A stretch of 64,000 nucleotides of DNA, taken from Neopestalotiopsis rosae. Its lineage: Eukaryota; Ascomycota; Sordariomycetes; Amphisphaeriales; Sporocadaceae. Position 1 is the first letter of the stretch. The number at the start of each line of letters is the position of its first letter. Of this stretch, positions 11,534 through 23,552 are shown piece after piece. Under the pieces are notes generated by a model, which had not been told where the DNA came from, did no database searches, and worked only from the letters and a program-made list of their open reading frames with translations. The stretch is from assembly GCA_023078685.1 (NCBI GenBank), contig JALGAS010000006.1:3906001-3970000 (forward strand). The letters are read 5' to 3'. The position numbers and the translations under genes are program-made.

Positions 11534-12581
11534 GTTTGACCCCGCCTTGAAGACAGGCAAACAGATTACTTGCAACTGCAATCTGGAGTAAAAGCAAATA
11601 CAGTATATATGGGAATAGATGAAACTTGGACAAAAGCAACCACTGTCAAGAAAGGAAGAAAATCCAGAGATAATTTCTCGATATGGGCGACAAAGACATG
11701 ATTCTACTTCGTCATTGGCCGATTGGAATGCAACCTGCAGCGAGCGGAAGAAATATCCCTGGCCAAAAGTCCTGTGATTTGACGTAGTTGTCAAAAGAAC
11801 CAACCAACCAAAAGAGACCAATCGCAAGAGATGCCGGGATCACGAGTTTATGCTTAAAGACAGAGGGATGTATTTGTGTAATACCACGGACAGCACAGTA
11901 GCATCACCCAGACATATGACTGGCTATTAAAGAAATGAAAGAGCCAGGTACTTTCATCAACAGATCGATCTGGGTCGTCCGCCCCTCCAGAAAGACGACG
12001 GGAGGGGGAAGACGGATCATCGCGGTGAGGGAGGCCTGCCACACCAGCTTGCCAGCCTGCCTCAATTCCGGTCCCTTTTGCGCTATCCGCAAGTCATTCA
12101 TGGTCACTTGACGCTGTTTCGCTACGGGGCGAACGCTGGCCTTGGCAATCGGTGATGCGGGTGGTTGGGCATCTTGCTTGCGTTGTCGGACAAAAGTAGA
12201 ATAGTAGGAAATGATGAAAGATTTAATGCAGGCTGAAGTAGAAGTGATTTTGTTGATCTTTCCAAAACCATTATCTGCGCCTTATTTGGTGGTTTCAATT
12301 AATCGTTAAGGCTGAAACCTTTTGGAGCCAACGGGCTTGAGTGAAAGCCATGGCTTGCCTCACACCGCGATTTAGTGGCCGAGGCAACTGCCTGGACCCC
12401 CATTCCTGGGGACTCCATACGCCCAGAGTCACTACCGCCAAGTGAGACATCCCTGCCTGACACTTATGCCGGGCGATAAAGCTATGATGGTCCTTATCAG
12501 TCACCTTTCAGGCCTACATCATACCTGGAAGCTGTTTCCGCTGCAAACTACCATTTAGATGGCATCAAACACCACATGATC
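11534..12581. other. Gene-free region upstream of two divergent genes
   Basis: About 1 kb separates the starts of the membrane-protein gene and atg29. No coding frame with supporting splice sites or family similarity is visible. It should contain the promoters of both genes. Confidence 0.6.
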
Positions 12582-14013
12582 ATGGCCTCTTCAGATCCGA
12601 CGTATACGGTTTTCATCCGATTACCATTTCCCCGGGGCAACTTTGTCGACCCCCCGCCGGTACGTGATCCATGACAGACGGTAGCTCGCGTGCGCAGCTA
12701 GACCGCTAACAGTGCTGCAGGTCAACTGGGACCCTTCAAAGGACGATGAACTTTGGAATATCGTATCGAATGTATCCAAGACGGACATAGACTGTGAGTA
12801 TAGCGAAGAGCCCCAGTAATCTATTGACTAACGGGCTGTCTAGGGAATGAAATGTAAGTCTCCGAGCTACCTCTTCGATGACCGCCCACCGACGTCCGTC
12901 ATAGCGCTTCGAGTTTCAATGTCAACGTCGATTTCCTCCTCCAACAAGCCGCCTTCCTCACCGAACGACATACATCACAAGTTCGAGCTCAGCTTCGTAA
13001 AGCGGCGGCTGCAACCAAAGGCTCGTCGGCCAGTTCTCCAGCACCAGGTGCTGATGCCGCATCTACTGGCGATGGGCTCCAGCGCACGGGTTCAGCGGCC
13101 GGCCGACCAAGAGCACCCTCCGCCCTATCGTTGAGAAAAGACTCGCCTTTGCCGCGCACCGATGGCAGCACTCCGGGAACACCCCTCCGAGCCACACCAC
13201 GACCGCAAGCTGCTCGAAAGACATCGTCCAATACAGGTTCCGTCTACGCGACCCGCAACCTTGGTGGCAGCAGCAAGGCAAACGTCAGGTCGGGAGACGC
13301 GCAGAGACGTAGATTATCTTCCCTGCCATTAAGCACAACCGCCGCTACCCCCGAAGTCGAGACCGATCCCTTGTCTCCCGGCCCGGCAGACACTAGTTCC
13401 CCTGCCTCGTCATCAGATGAGTCCAGCCCAGCGCAGTCCCGCATCATCCGTCGACCGCCCATATCCTATGATGATGACGACGACGAAGAGGATGACGAGC
13501 CCGCATTCCTGCCTTATAGAGCACAGAAAGAAGCATCAACCGGCGGACAGCACGATCTCAGCGCTACACTGAGGGGCAACCTCCCAAGAAAACAACCCAA
13601 ACAACATGGCAAGATTCATTTGTCCCAGACTTCCGACTCTTCCACGAGCTCCACCGCTCCGTTGCCGCGCGGCTTGTCTGGCGGTAAGGCTGGGTTGGGG
13701 TCGCCCTTGTCTCCTCGTCGGACCCAGGAGCTTGCGGGCAGAAGTCCTATTGGAAAAGGCAAGGGGTACTCGCGAGATAGTGATGGCACACCTAGTATGG
13801 GAAGCAGCTTTAGCGATCTCGATGGTCAGTTGCTCTATCTGTCTTTGATTCGCTATGTTCGCTAGACTAATTTATGCAGATGCCTCTGTAACGCAGTCAG
13901 CCCTGGAAGAGGCGCTGGCGAGCAGAATACAAGATGGCGGAATCGGCAGTCGCATGAGCACCATTAGCAATGTCTTTCGGAGTCGCTATCTTCCAAAGTC
14001 TAACAATCCTTGA
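12582..14013 (+). CDS. atg29: Autophagy-related protein Atg29, 404 aa
   Basis: Atg29 works with Atg17 and Atg31 in the scaffold that recruits autophagy proteins to the phagophore assembly site. The N-terminal family domain is clear: YTVFIRLPFPRGNFVDPPP, then VNWDPSKDDELWNIVS, KTDIDWNEIASSFNV and VDFLLQQAAFLTERH. Five exons (12582-12659, 12721-12793, 12844-12853, 12905-13824, 13880-14013) are needed; the third is only 10 bases and supplies WNEI. Residues from about 120 on are disordered, rich in Ser/Pro with an acidic run (DDDDDEEDDE), as in other filamentous fungi. The end, ASRIQDGGIGSRMSTISN, is the conserved short C-terminal motif. Start 12582 is chosen over in-frame ATG 12576 because it has A at -3. 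Confidence 0.92.
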
Positions 14014-14897
14014 TTGGTAAACGAATGATGTCTTTGCGGGTCTAGGAGTTTTGGTTTGTATTCTTTGGCACTGTCATTAATTCTGGCGCAGGTAAAGATT
14101 GGCCATGGCGTTCAGGTAGCGGTAAGCGGATTCACTTGATGGACATTACTACTTCAACGTTACGATAGGCTTTACGATAGGCTTCAAGAAAACCAGTGTG
14201 TTATTGATCGACTCCATTCATTTCGAGTTACTCCAAAAGAACTATGTGGGCGTCGCAATGGCCGAATTTGTATGTGAGCAGTCACAAAGTCCCAAAGAGC
14301 GTCTCCAATTATCCCAAATTTCACATTGTGCTATCTGAACTATCAATAAAGAAAAGCAATTTGGGGGCGGTCATTGCCGGTTTTCAATTCTAGTTTCCAC
14401 CGTCATCTCGATGTGCAGACGCAGCCTCGCGACTTTTACCCACTCGAAGGAAGGATTCCCTGCTCCTTGAACAAGCTATCTCGGCTATCTGCAGTGGCAC
14501 ATAATCGCGATGTTACATTACCCTGCCACATTTCCCACGTCTGGGGAATGGTATCCTCGCACAATAGCATGGAATCTTGACAGCCTTGCGCAACTTTTTA
14601 TTAGCTTTGACCGCTGTAACCAGTCAACATGTCCGCTGCGCTATATTTGTCCATTTATTGGGGAATCTCTGACAATATCTTACATGGTGGTCATTTTGTA
14701 CCCTGCTCTACTCCTCCACAGCTGCGGAGCTTCTCAGCCGTATCTTCAGCCGCCTCCAATGGCTGATATACTTATTATCAAGGGAGTAGCGGTTCTCGCA
14801 ACTGGTTGCATGTCCCAGTTTGGGTCTCCTCGGCTCTATTCACCTGCTCGGCTCACTTGATTGAATATAGACCGTTTGCAGAGAATTCTCAGTGACC
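14014..14897. other. Intergenic region, no gene seen
   Basis: About 0.9 kb between atg29 and the CorA-like gene on the same strand. It contains only short frames and should hold the atg29 terminator and the promoter of the next gene. Confidence 0.6.
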
Positions 14898-17800
14898 ATG
14901 AGCAGCTTCCAACACCGATCTTGTTTGAGTGCCGAGCCGCACGTTGATAACATCAAGGAATCTCTTTTGCACTTTCTCGGATGTGTCAATATCAGCGAAC
15001 GATTTCGCTTGCTAAACGATGACTCTCATCCCGTTTGGGTGTTTGAGACACAACACCACATCAAAAATGGCAAGCCCAGAGGAGAAGCTGAGAAGCTTAC
15101 GAAACAGAAAAGGGAGAAATGGAAGAGCGCCTGTCTGAGCGAGCTCCGTCGGATCAAATTTCTTCGGAGAAAGCTGGAAGATGACATTGACGAGGGGGAA
15201 CTAGTCACGAATGTTCAGCAAAGTCGGAAAGAATGGGAAGATTCGGAAGAATATCAAAAAGGCATCGAGCTGGTTAGGGAATGGAAGAAACAACCTGAAT
15301 ACAACGGGCCGCTCGAAACCAACGATGGCGTACTGGACGACGAACCTGATTCAGTGGAAGAGGTCTACAAGCCAGAAAGAGACGTCAACGTTCCGATCAT
15401 TCAGTTCAATGATGGAAACGCCCGAGACTTCAAGGTCTTGGAAGATGTTGATGGTAAGAAGGTCTGGGGTTCTTTTCCCGATCAGAAGACTACGGTAGAG
15501 CACTTGCTTGACGGACGCATCAAAGAACAGAACATCCTCTACCGCGAAAAAAAGGACAAGAATACCATCAAATATTTCCATTTACCCTCCAACAACATGA
15601 CTGTAAGTTTGATCTTTAGCCTCCAGATCATGCCTGAGGAACGAGCTAACATCTACTTCTTAGTGGGCCGAGGTTAGTTCAACAGCCTTTTTTACTATGT
15701 TCATGTGGCTCACCAATGTAACAGGAAGCTGTCTCTCGTTACTTCAACGAGGACCGACCCGAATTTCACAAACTTCGACGTAAGATTGGTACTGTAGCAA
15801 AGACGGAAGCAGCCATGATCCTGAAGGAATCTCATTGGCGTGGGCAATTGCATGGGGGCCAAAATTCAGTCAATTCCCGCTTCATGCGGCCCTTCTGCGA
15901 GGCACTTTCTTCAAGTTTGTCTCTACTCAATCATTCGAGAGATGCGTGACTGACCAGCAAACAGGCGTCACCGAGGTCGACCATATCCCCAAAGACATTG
16001 TTCTATTCGTAGGTTCATTTGGTCGTAAGCTAAGCAGCCATGTCTGATAAGTGCTTCAAAGATGCCGTACCTCCATTGGGAGACATCGAGAAACCGCGAA
16101 AGATTTGCTCAAAAGATTGAGCAAATTGTGGACAAATCCTACAACAGGGTTCTCGATGAAGAAATTGAGGAGAAGGGAAAGAGACAGAAAGCAAGAGAGT
16201 TCCTGCTCAATGCATCAAAGACTTCGTCGACCAACCAGTCGACCCGGAAATCATGGCTACATCAGTCGTGGGATGGAATGACTGACTGCTTCAATGGCTC
16301 AAGCCAGAAAACCGAGCGACAACCTCCACAACCAACAGCGGGACATCCATCAAATCGGAGACCAACAGCAAGGGTAGGTCGGATACTGTCCATTGGCGCA
16401 GCAGTCCAACGCCAGGGATACCCCAATAGTCCAGTGAAAATCGACGACACCGGGCGGCTTCGAATCGTGTACGAAGAGAAAGATAAAAAGACCAAAAAAA
16501 GTTCAGGTGCTCGAAAAGGAAGCCGACTTGGCCAGTATTTGATCGATGCCGCTCGGTTGTTCGAAGCCATTACGAATTACCGTGATAAGTGTCTCCTGGA
16601 AAGATTTCTCATGGATGAAGCTCCTGTTCATCCGAGACGTACTCTAGACCAAGCCTTCTATTGGACATTGGAACAGACTCGATCCCGCGACAGAGACCAA
16701 GTTGTATACCGTGCCACAACTGCCAAGGGCGCGGATTTCCACAAGTACAAGTTCGACGATCAGGTGTGGCCTCAGCATTCGGAACTTAGCAATGACGAGA
16801 CATGTCGCGACTGTTCTGATAACATGAAAAAAGTCTCGCGAGTGGTCATGGTTGATCAGCTCTGGATGTGGATATTGGATGCTAATACCATCATCACCTG
16901 CTTCCCCAAGCGATACGGAGCAAACAAGCATGACTCGTCTGGAATCCACAAGTCCATCCGAACCAGGATCGGCGACAGAAGACATCAACAGGTCAAATCA
17001 GTATTTGACCTAGCTCTCATCATATTCGAGGAATGCTCCAACACTTTCTTCGATCGCACAAAGACCTCAGACAAGCAGCCGCAAGTACTCGATGCGTTCT
17101 CGGAAGCCATCGGGAATATCGTAAGTAGACTAGATGAGTCATTCAACTGGTGATGCGATAAAACGCATGCTGATGATAATCAATCATGACAGATGCACAA
17201 GCAAATGCTGGCTTTTGAACGCCTATGGCGTTGGACCAAGAAAGCGCGCAGCATTTACAAGTCCCGTGCTCGCCCTGCGGCCTCGAAATTACATGTACCG
17301 TTACTTGACATCACGCCCGAGGGCGAACTGGAAAAGGAGATCAAGGATATCCTTGAAGAGCTCGGCATCATGATCTACGTTAACAACACCCACCTCGAAG
17401 TATTGAATCAATTCATCCGCCACGTCAAGCACATACTGGATCCGCACACCGAGCTTGCGGGCAAGGATGCCAAAGTCGCCGCTTCAAGGCAACGGCTTGG
17501 AGTTTCGAGAAGAGCCTCAGAAGCCAACGTACTCACAGTTCCTGTGATGGATGAGAAAATATCTGCAGAGAAGCAGCAGAAGGACACTTACGATTGGTTC
17601 AATATTAATGCCGATGAAACGCTCACTCGAGTCCGAGATAGAATTGACCAACTTCAAGAGTTACAGAGAATCGCAAACGACGCCGCGACAAGTGTAAGTC
17701 AAGTCTGTCCAAGTGTTAGGGGAAGAGAGCTTACGCGGCTTTTAGGTCAAAGATTTGTTGGAATTGAAACAACAACAGGCAGGCGTCGTGCAGGCCTGGC

Positions 17801-18580
17801 AGTCTGTCCGTCAGAGTGATGAAGCCAACTCGCAAGGACGAGCCATTATGGTGTTTACGATTGTTACTATTGTCTTCGTAAGTCTCGACGGCACAAATGT
17901 CTCTACATATGTCTTACTAGTCTTAGCTTCCACTGTCATTCATGTCGTCCGTTTTTGGAATGAACACCAAAGAATTTGGTGGTGATGACAACCTCATGAG
18001 CCTGCGAGAACAGTTCATATTCATCGGTAAATCATCCAAGAGAATCAACAGACTAAGACACATCGCTCACATTCATTTAGCTGGCATCTCTGCACCCGTC
18101 ATCTTCTTGACTTTTCTGTTTTCACTCAGCAACTGGATACGATCGGCGCTGGCGTGTCTCATCAGGTTTTGCTTCTTGTGGTTGTCCGCACGTACTGGCC
18201 TCTACCAGTTCTATCTCAAATTCAATCTCCCCAGCCATGGCCTACACGATACTGCCATGAACGCGACCGACGACTTGCTGAAGAGGCAAATGGAGCTCTA
18301 CTCTGAGCGCAAATGGGACAAGTTCCAGGCCAAGGAAGCCTTGGATAAAGAAGCAGAGACGACCAAGAAGATGCATCACGTCCTACAGCAGATTTCCTCT
18401 GCTGGCAGTGTGTTTAGAGGTTCCCAATCTGGTGGCAGTCTGCGTAGCAAGATTATCAAAACAGCCTTGTCGCATTCGGATGAGGCGTCTCGGACGGCAA
18501 GCAGATTTAGCGGGCGTCGGTCTACCCCAGTCATCGACGAAGAAGCTCCCAGACCGGTGACATTGAATGGTAGCATTTGA
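14898..18580 (+). CDS. CorA-like divalent metal transporter with long N-terminal region, 1079 aa
   Basis: Predicted membrane channel for Mg2+ or a related divalent cation. Nine exons: 14898-15602, 15664-15672, 15725-15914, 15965-16008, 16062-17120, 17193-17693, 17746-17877, 17927-18026, 18081-18580. The diagnostic FGMN signature lies at about residues 890-893, at the end of the first membrane helix (VFTIVTIVFLPLSFMSSVFG); a second helix (VIFLTFLFSL) follows near 920-935. The preceding long helix (LLELKQQQAGVVQAWQSVRQ) matches the CorA stalk. The large N-terminal half is charged, with MPYLHWE beginning exon 5, a motif frequent in this fungal CorA-like group. The 9-base exon 2 (Trp-Ala-Glu) is unusual. 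Family assignment is secure; ion specificity and plasma or organelle membrane location are not. Confidence 0.88.
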
Positions 18581-18726
18581 TAGTTGGGAGTTGTGAGTTG
18601 TTACGTTATAGTGAATTTGTTGTTCATTCTCGAAATATAGAGTCGAAGAATGATACCTAGCTATACTGAAAATCTTTACTTCGATCGACCATGGAGCGTT
18701 GATTGGATGAGTGAAATTGGCCCCTC

Positions 18727-20433
18727 TCACCGAGAAACCTTCCTCCACGTCAAAGGCGCCTGTTCGGGATGGAGCATTTGAAGAAGTAAGACCCAACCTG
18801 TATCGTCTCTGATGAGATCCAGTACCCGCTGTCGCGCAGCCTCGATCGTCTCATTTGATGTTTTCTTGACTGGATCGACCCTCCAGTCACGGAACAGTCC
18901 GACCATGAGGGCAACAAACTCGACCTGGGAGAACTTTTTACCAGGACAATCGCGCGTCCCTTCAGACCATCCAAGGAATGCTCCTGGCCGGTTCATGTCC
19001 ATTGACTCATCGCCCGGCTTACTTGTACCTTCAGCACCAGGCTTGATCCAGCGCGAGGGACGCCAGGTCAGTGAATCAGAGCCCCAGTACTTGGGGTCCG
19101 TATGCAATGAACAGTAGCTTGGCAATAGTATGGTCTTTGGCGGGAGGTTGAATGTCTTGTCACCGACAGTAAGCGTAGTCGCTCGGTCGCCGGTCCACTT
19201 GATTGCCGGGACAACAGTATAGAGACGCAGCGTCTCGTACAACACAGCCAAACAACGCTTGAAGCGCGGAAAGTCGGCGCGATAGTTCAGGTCCTTTGGC
19301 TCGCGGTCTCCAAGGATGGCTTGAATCTCTTCCGAAATCCAGTCCTGAACCTCGATGTTTGCTGCGAGAAAGTAGAGTGCAAATGTTGAACTATGGGCAG
19401 TAGTGTCATGGCCGGCAAAGTTGAACGTAAACATGTTGCCGTAAATCTCGCTCTCAGTCAATCCCTCTGAGCTCTTTTCACTGGCGGCTTCTTGTGATGC
19501 GCGGACCAGAAGAGTCATCAGACTATTGTCGGAGGACGTTTTCCCAGAAGAAAAAACACGCTTCTGCTCCTCATACATGGTGGTCATGTGTTGCTGAAAG
19601 GCGCCGACTGCCGCATTCACCCTCTTCAACTTGTCAGGAAGCCAGTACTGAGCAAGGAATGCTAGAGTCTTGGGCCCGATGGCCAGAATGACGACGAGGT
19701 TCTCCAGAATCAAAGCCAGCGACTCACGATAGCTCATCGATTCTGTCTGGGATGTTGCATCCTCTTCCTCGTCATGTCCTCTAAACTTGAAGGACTTGCC
19801 AAAACCAGCCCGCGCAAGGACATTGAGGGTGAGGGTGCGTATGTCGTCGGCACCAGACTTGACAGAGGGCTTGGAGGACCAATACCGAAGCATATCAGCC
19901 GCCAACCCAAGAGTCTCGGAGCATACAATCTGATTGTTGGCGTCATTAAAGCAGCGCGTCGCGACTCGTCGCTGCGTCTTCCAGGACTGACCCTCGGCAC
20001 AGGAAATGTTCGGTCCAAAAACCCCGAGTACATCATTGACCCAGACTGGTCGAGGAAAGTCGGCGCTTCTCTTGAAGATGCTATTTGTAGCGTCCGGGTC
20101 ATTAATCTGGATCATATTGTAATGTGGTGTGACAAAGATAAAAATGTCACCCATCTCCTCGTGGCACCGCCATCTGTCTTCCAGATCCCATCCGCGCCAG
20201 GCATAGCGGGTAATGGTATTCTCGCCGACCAAAGGTAGGCGGCGGAGGATCCCGACAACTTTTTTGTCGAAGAGGGACCAGAGAGGATTGAACGGACTGA
20301 AAGGGATGACGCGGATGGGTATACCGATGGTACGCGCGGTAATATAGTTCTTCGTTAGTGACCAGGCCCAATTGGCGACGAGAACGATTCCCAGGAGCGG
20401 GATCGGGACCAGCAGCACTGTGAGCCAATACAT
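18727..20433 (-). CDS. Cytochrome P450 monooxygenase, 568 aa, intronless
   Basis: Membrane-anchored microsomal P450. The start MYWLTVLLVPIPLLGIVLVA is a typical N-terminal anchor, chosen because it is the first ATG in frame. The oxygen-binding helix I has AGHDTTAH, helix K has ETLR (ExxR) and the heme loop is GWSEGTRDCPGKKF with Cys496 as the axial ligand. A W replaces the usual F at the start of the heme motif, which occurs in some fungal families. The PERF-region equivalent is WRPSRW. No intron interrupts it. It converges with the CorA-like gene 146 bases away. Substrate is unknown; the family cannot be fixed without comparison. Confidence 0.9.
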   Translation of the reverse strand: MYWLTVLLVPIPLLGIVLVANWAWSLTKNYITARTIGIPIRVIPFSPFNPLWSLFDKKVVGILRRLPLVGENTITRYAWRGWDLEDRWRCHEEMGDIFIFVTPHYNMIQINDPDATNSIFKRSADFPRPVWVNDVLGVFGPNISCAEGQSWKTQRRVATRCFNDANNQIVCSETLGLAADMLRYWSSKPSVKSGADDIRTLTLNVLARAGFGKSFKFRGHDEEEDATSQTESMSYRESLALILENLVVILAIGPKTLAFLAQYWLPDKLKRVNAAVGAFQQHMTTMYEEQKRVFSSGKTSSDNSLMTLLVRASQEAASEKSSEGLTESEIYGNMFTFNFAGHDTTAHSSTFALYFLAANIEVQDWISEEIQAILGDREPKDLNYRADFPRFKRCLAVLYETLRLYTVVPAIKWTGDRATTLTVGDKTFNLPPKTILLPSYCSLHTDPKYWGSDSLTWRPSRWIKPGAEGTSKPGDESMDMNRPGAFLGWSEGTRDCPGKKFSQVEFVALMVGLFRDWRVDPVKKTSNETIEAARQRVLDLIRDDTGWVLLLQMLHPEQAPLTWRKVSR

Positions 20434-22132
20434 TGTGGCTTTCTTCAAGTTCCAGCACCTGAATTTGGAGCAAGAAAGTCACTGACTGAAGCGAAAATAT
20501 GAAAGACAATAAGATACCGAGTACGGGAATCTAAATATATGTTGCGGGTGGATATTCACCGTGCCGTACTGTTGGAACCTGTGCATTTGAGAGTATTCCA
20601 TATCTGTCAGCAAAGGCTTTCAACAAGACTGGGATAGTTGTAACATCGCGGGCGGGTTCAATTTCAAAAATGGGCAACCTCATTCGTGGTGTGCGGCGCT
20701 GTATTCCAACAACGTGGTTCTGGACCCTGTAAAGAAGCAAGGGATGTTGCTGCACTTGCACTGTTGGTTGAAAGTGGATTTTGTCGCTAAAATTAGGGCG
20801 TCAACTCTTGCTGTGGTGCGCGTCCAGCGGGCAGATGGCACAGGCTCAAGAGAAGCGGCCCTGCCAGGACACGGCACCTGCGCAGATGGATGCAAGAGTC
20901 TGTACGCAAGTGAAGCGACCAGTATTCAATTGTGCAAGATCTATCCTACAAACAGTGATGACCGAGAGATTTCGACTCTGTTCATGATGGCTGCCACGTA
21001 GCATGAATAGGCGGTGGATCGTATTAGCTCTTGCGGGCACGGGATTAGCGCCGCTGAGGATTGGCGCCGTCGCATTGTCCCGGCGGCCTGTACGGGCTCC
21101 ATAGTCCATGGCGGCGCTGCTTCGACTGTCGCGGCAATTTCCTCTTTCTTCGGTCTATTGTTTTGCGAGTTCAATGAGCTGGGAGATATATTTGCCTTAT
21201 GATCTTTACCCAACGATGGTAGCGTAGCTCACGATTCTACCAGCGATCACCTCCGGCCCCGGAGGCTTCCAAGGTTGCACCAGGCGGGTATGGCCAAAGG
21301 CTCGAGTTTGCAGATCTTTCTTCAGCCTTACAAGTCATCACAATCAGGCACTAGACATGCAAGAATATCAAGGAATTCAGATACGCTCATCACCTGTTTC
21401 CCTTTTTCTGAGCATTTACGGCTAGAGTACGTCAAGTTCTCCTTTACAGACTGTGAACTATACTAACGCTTAAGCGGAGCAATGTCGTTCTACACAGGTG
21501 ACCATCGCCGTATCGAGAGTGCCACTAGACCCGTGTTGTACAAACAAATAAACATGAGGCTACAACGAAAGAGAGGAACATCCATTCTTTAGGCTCCTTA
21601 ACATTATTTTAGGACCTTCCCATATTGGTAAATACGCAAGACATACCGAGGATGCTGAGCCCGTGCGACAACCACGACCAGTAGTATATCACTATTATCA
21701 GCTTGTAGGCTGCGTCCCGATGTTTCAAAAAAGTCCCTTCTGATTTCAGCCCCTTTTGATGTCGGAAGACTTGCTGAAGCGAAGGCCGGATCGTATGCAC
21801 ATAGCAAATCGCAATGGTGAGTCGGCCACGCTTCTGTATCAGCCACAAGCAACTAAAGGAGATGGCTGCCTGAATAGGCAAAGTACCTATAGAAATGGGT
21901 TGCTTGGATGGTTGCAGTGATTCCTCCCGCTTGGCTCAGCCGCATGGAGAGCAAAGCTGCCCTGTCGCAAAGGTTCCTGCCTATACTTGACCTGATGTCA
22001 TGTAAATAGTGTTGATATTTCCATAAGGCTGTGGCGAATTGAACTACTATATCAAACACTCAAATCCTTAGGAACAGCACGCATGGCATGTATTGCGTCA
22101 ATACTGTATGAATCCCAAAGTCAGATCATCAG
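20434..22132. other. Gene-free region between divergent genes
   Basis: About 1.7 kb between the starts of the P450 (minus) and the membrane protein (plus). No frame here has a recognisable domain or consistent splice signals. Confidence 0.6.
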
Positions 22133-23389
22133 ATGAATTCGAATGGTACCTACACTATTCTGCCCCTCCATTGGGGCAGTCGCGACATTATACTTGCAGA
22201 CTGGATCGCGCTCTTCACACTCGGCCTGGCACCTCTGATTGCTCACATCATTTCAGGAGCACCTCGTCCATCGTACCTATCTCACCATCGACCAAAATGG
22301 CATGATCACCTTTGCACTTATAATCCGACATCCATATTATGGCGATATGCTGCCATCACCGATAGGCGCATTCGCAGTCAGGCTTGGAGCATCTACGATT
22401 TCGCAGCTAGCAACGCAATGTTCTGGACAGATCAAGGTTGGGACGGGAGGGAAACAATGATCTATAAAAGTCTTCCCTACGCGATCCGCCTCCCAGAAAA
22501 GCCAACAGTGGACGTTTTCTCAATGGAAATGCTGAGGACTGTTATTGTGCTTCTGCAAGGAATACAGGCGCTAGCTTGCATCATTGGGAACTTCAGCTCG
22601 ACCGGGGACTATACAACCATGGACACCGTTAGTGGTCTTTTCATCCCAGTCGCTATTTGTGGCCTTCTTCGCCTCTGCGCTGCCTTTTGGCTTACAGACG
22701 ACTTTGCGTACGCGGCTGGTGAACGCGACAAGACGATACCAGTATCATTTCTGGCAAGTCTATACCCCAAAAGGTGGTCAATGGATAGCTTGCAGGTCGA
22801 CTACGCAGAGACGCTCTGTTCAACAAGTCCAGCCCACGCCATGGCTCGTATGTGGTGCAGCAGAGCCTTCCGGACATTCTTTTTAATTCCAATTCTAGGA
22901 TGTTGGTGCCTTGCTTTCATGTTCATCACGCCGTGGATAGGAACATATGGCTGGCAAGGGATATGGACCACTACATCATGGCTACTGGGAATGTACTACA
23001 TTACCCTAGCCACTCCCATGGCGCTCATCATGGGATTCTATTTCGCGCGTGGACCCGTTACGACCACCATCATTCCTTGCATTTCGACATGGTGGTATAA
23101 GGCTTATACCATGATGGTGGCCGTATTCACAGTCGTACTGATAGCGGTGGCGGCCATAGAAACCCACAAGACAGTGTGTGGCAAGTACTCCAGTCTCGCG
23201 AGCGAATATGGAGACCCGTGTGCAACTGGTGATCTTCGCACGTTCAGGCTGGGCATTGGATCGAATGATGGATTCGGTATTGCTCAGAGGTTGCAAGGAA
23301 ACGGCCAATTTGTAGTGGTCAATTATACGGGTTCATGTCTAGGTGTGCCAGTGCCCAGTGACCAGTGGCACAATGCGACCATGATTTGA
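22133..23389 (+). CDS. Multi-pass fungal membrane protein of unknown function, 418 aa
   Basis: Single exon. An outward N-terminus with an NGT glycosylation site precedes about six or seven hydrophobic helices: ADWIALFTLGLAPLIAHII, RTVIVLLQGIQALACIIG, GLFIPVAICGLLRLCAAFWL, FFLIPILGCWCLAFMFITPW, WLLGMYYITLATPMALIM and MMVAVFTVVLIAVAAIE. The tail carries two cysteines and an NYTG site, suggesting a lumenal or extracellular end. The topology recalls sensors or small-molecule carriers, but I recognise no family signature. It converges on the SAT4 gene 163 bases away. Confidence 0.75.
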   Translation: MNSNGTYTILPLHWGSRDIILADWIALFTLGLAPLIAHIISGAPRPSYLSHHRPKWHDHLCTYNPTSILWRYAAITDRRIRSQAWSIYDFAASNAMFWTDQGWDGRETMIYKSLPYAIRLPEKPTVDVFSMEMLRTVIVLLQGIQALACIIGNFSSTGDYTTMDTVSGLFIPVAICGLLRLCAAFWLTDDFAYAAGERDKTIPVSFLASLYPKRWSMDSLQVDYAETLCSTSPAHAMARMWCSRAFRTFFLIPILGCWCLAFMFITPWIGTYGWQGIWTTTSWLLGMYYITLATPMALIMGFYFARGPVTTTIIPCISTWWYKAYTMMVAVFTVVLIAVAAIETHKTVCGKYSSLASEYGDPCATGDLRTFRLGIGSNDGFGIAQRLQGNGQFVVVNYTGSCLGVPVPSDQWHNATMI

Positions 23390-23552
23390 AAGGGACTTGA
23401 AGATATATCGAGCTACGTAGTGCGATGTGTGGCAAATCTAATACATTTTCCTTGGTTGCTGCTTCTGGTACAGCTATCGAGACTCTCATGGTGATCAAGT
23501 GCTCGTTGCTCAAGATTTACACGAACACTTAGTTTAGTCTATATCTGCAGTA

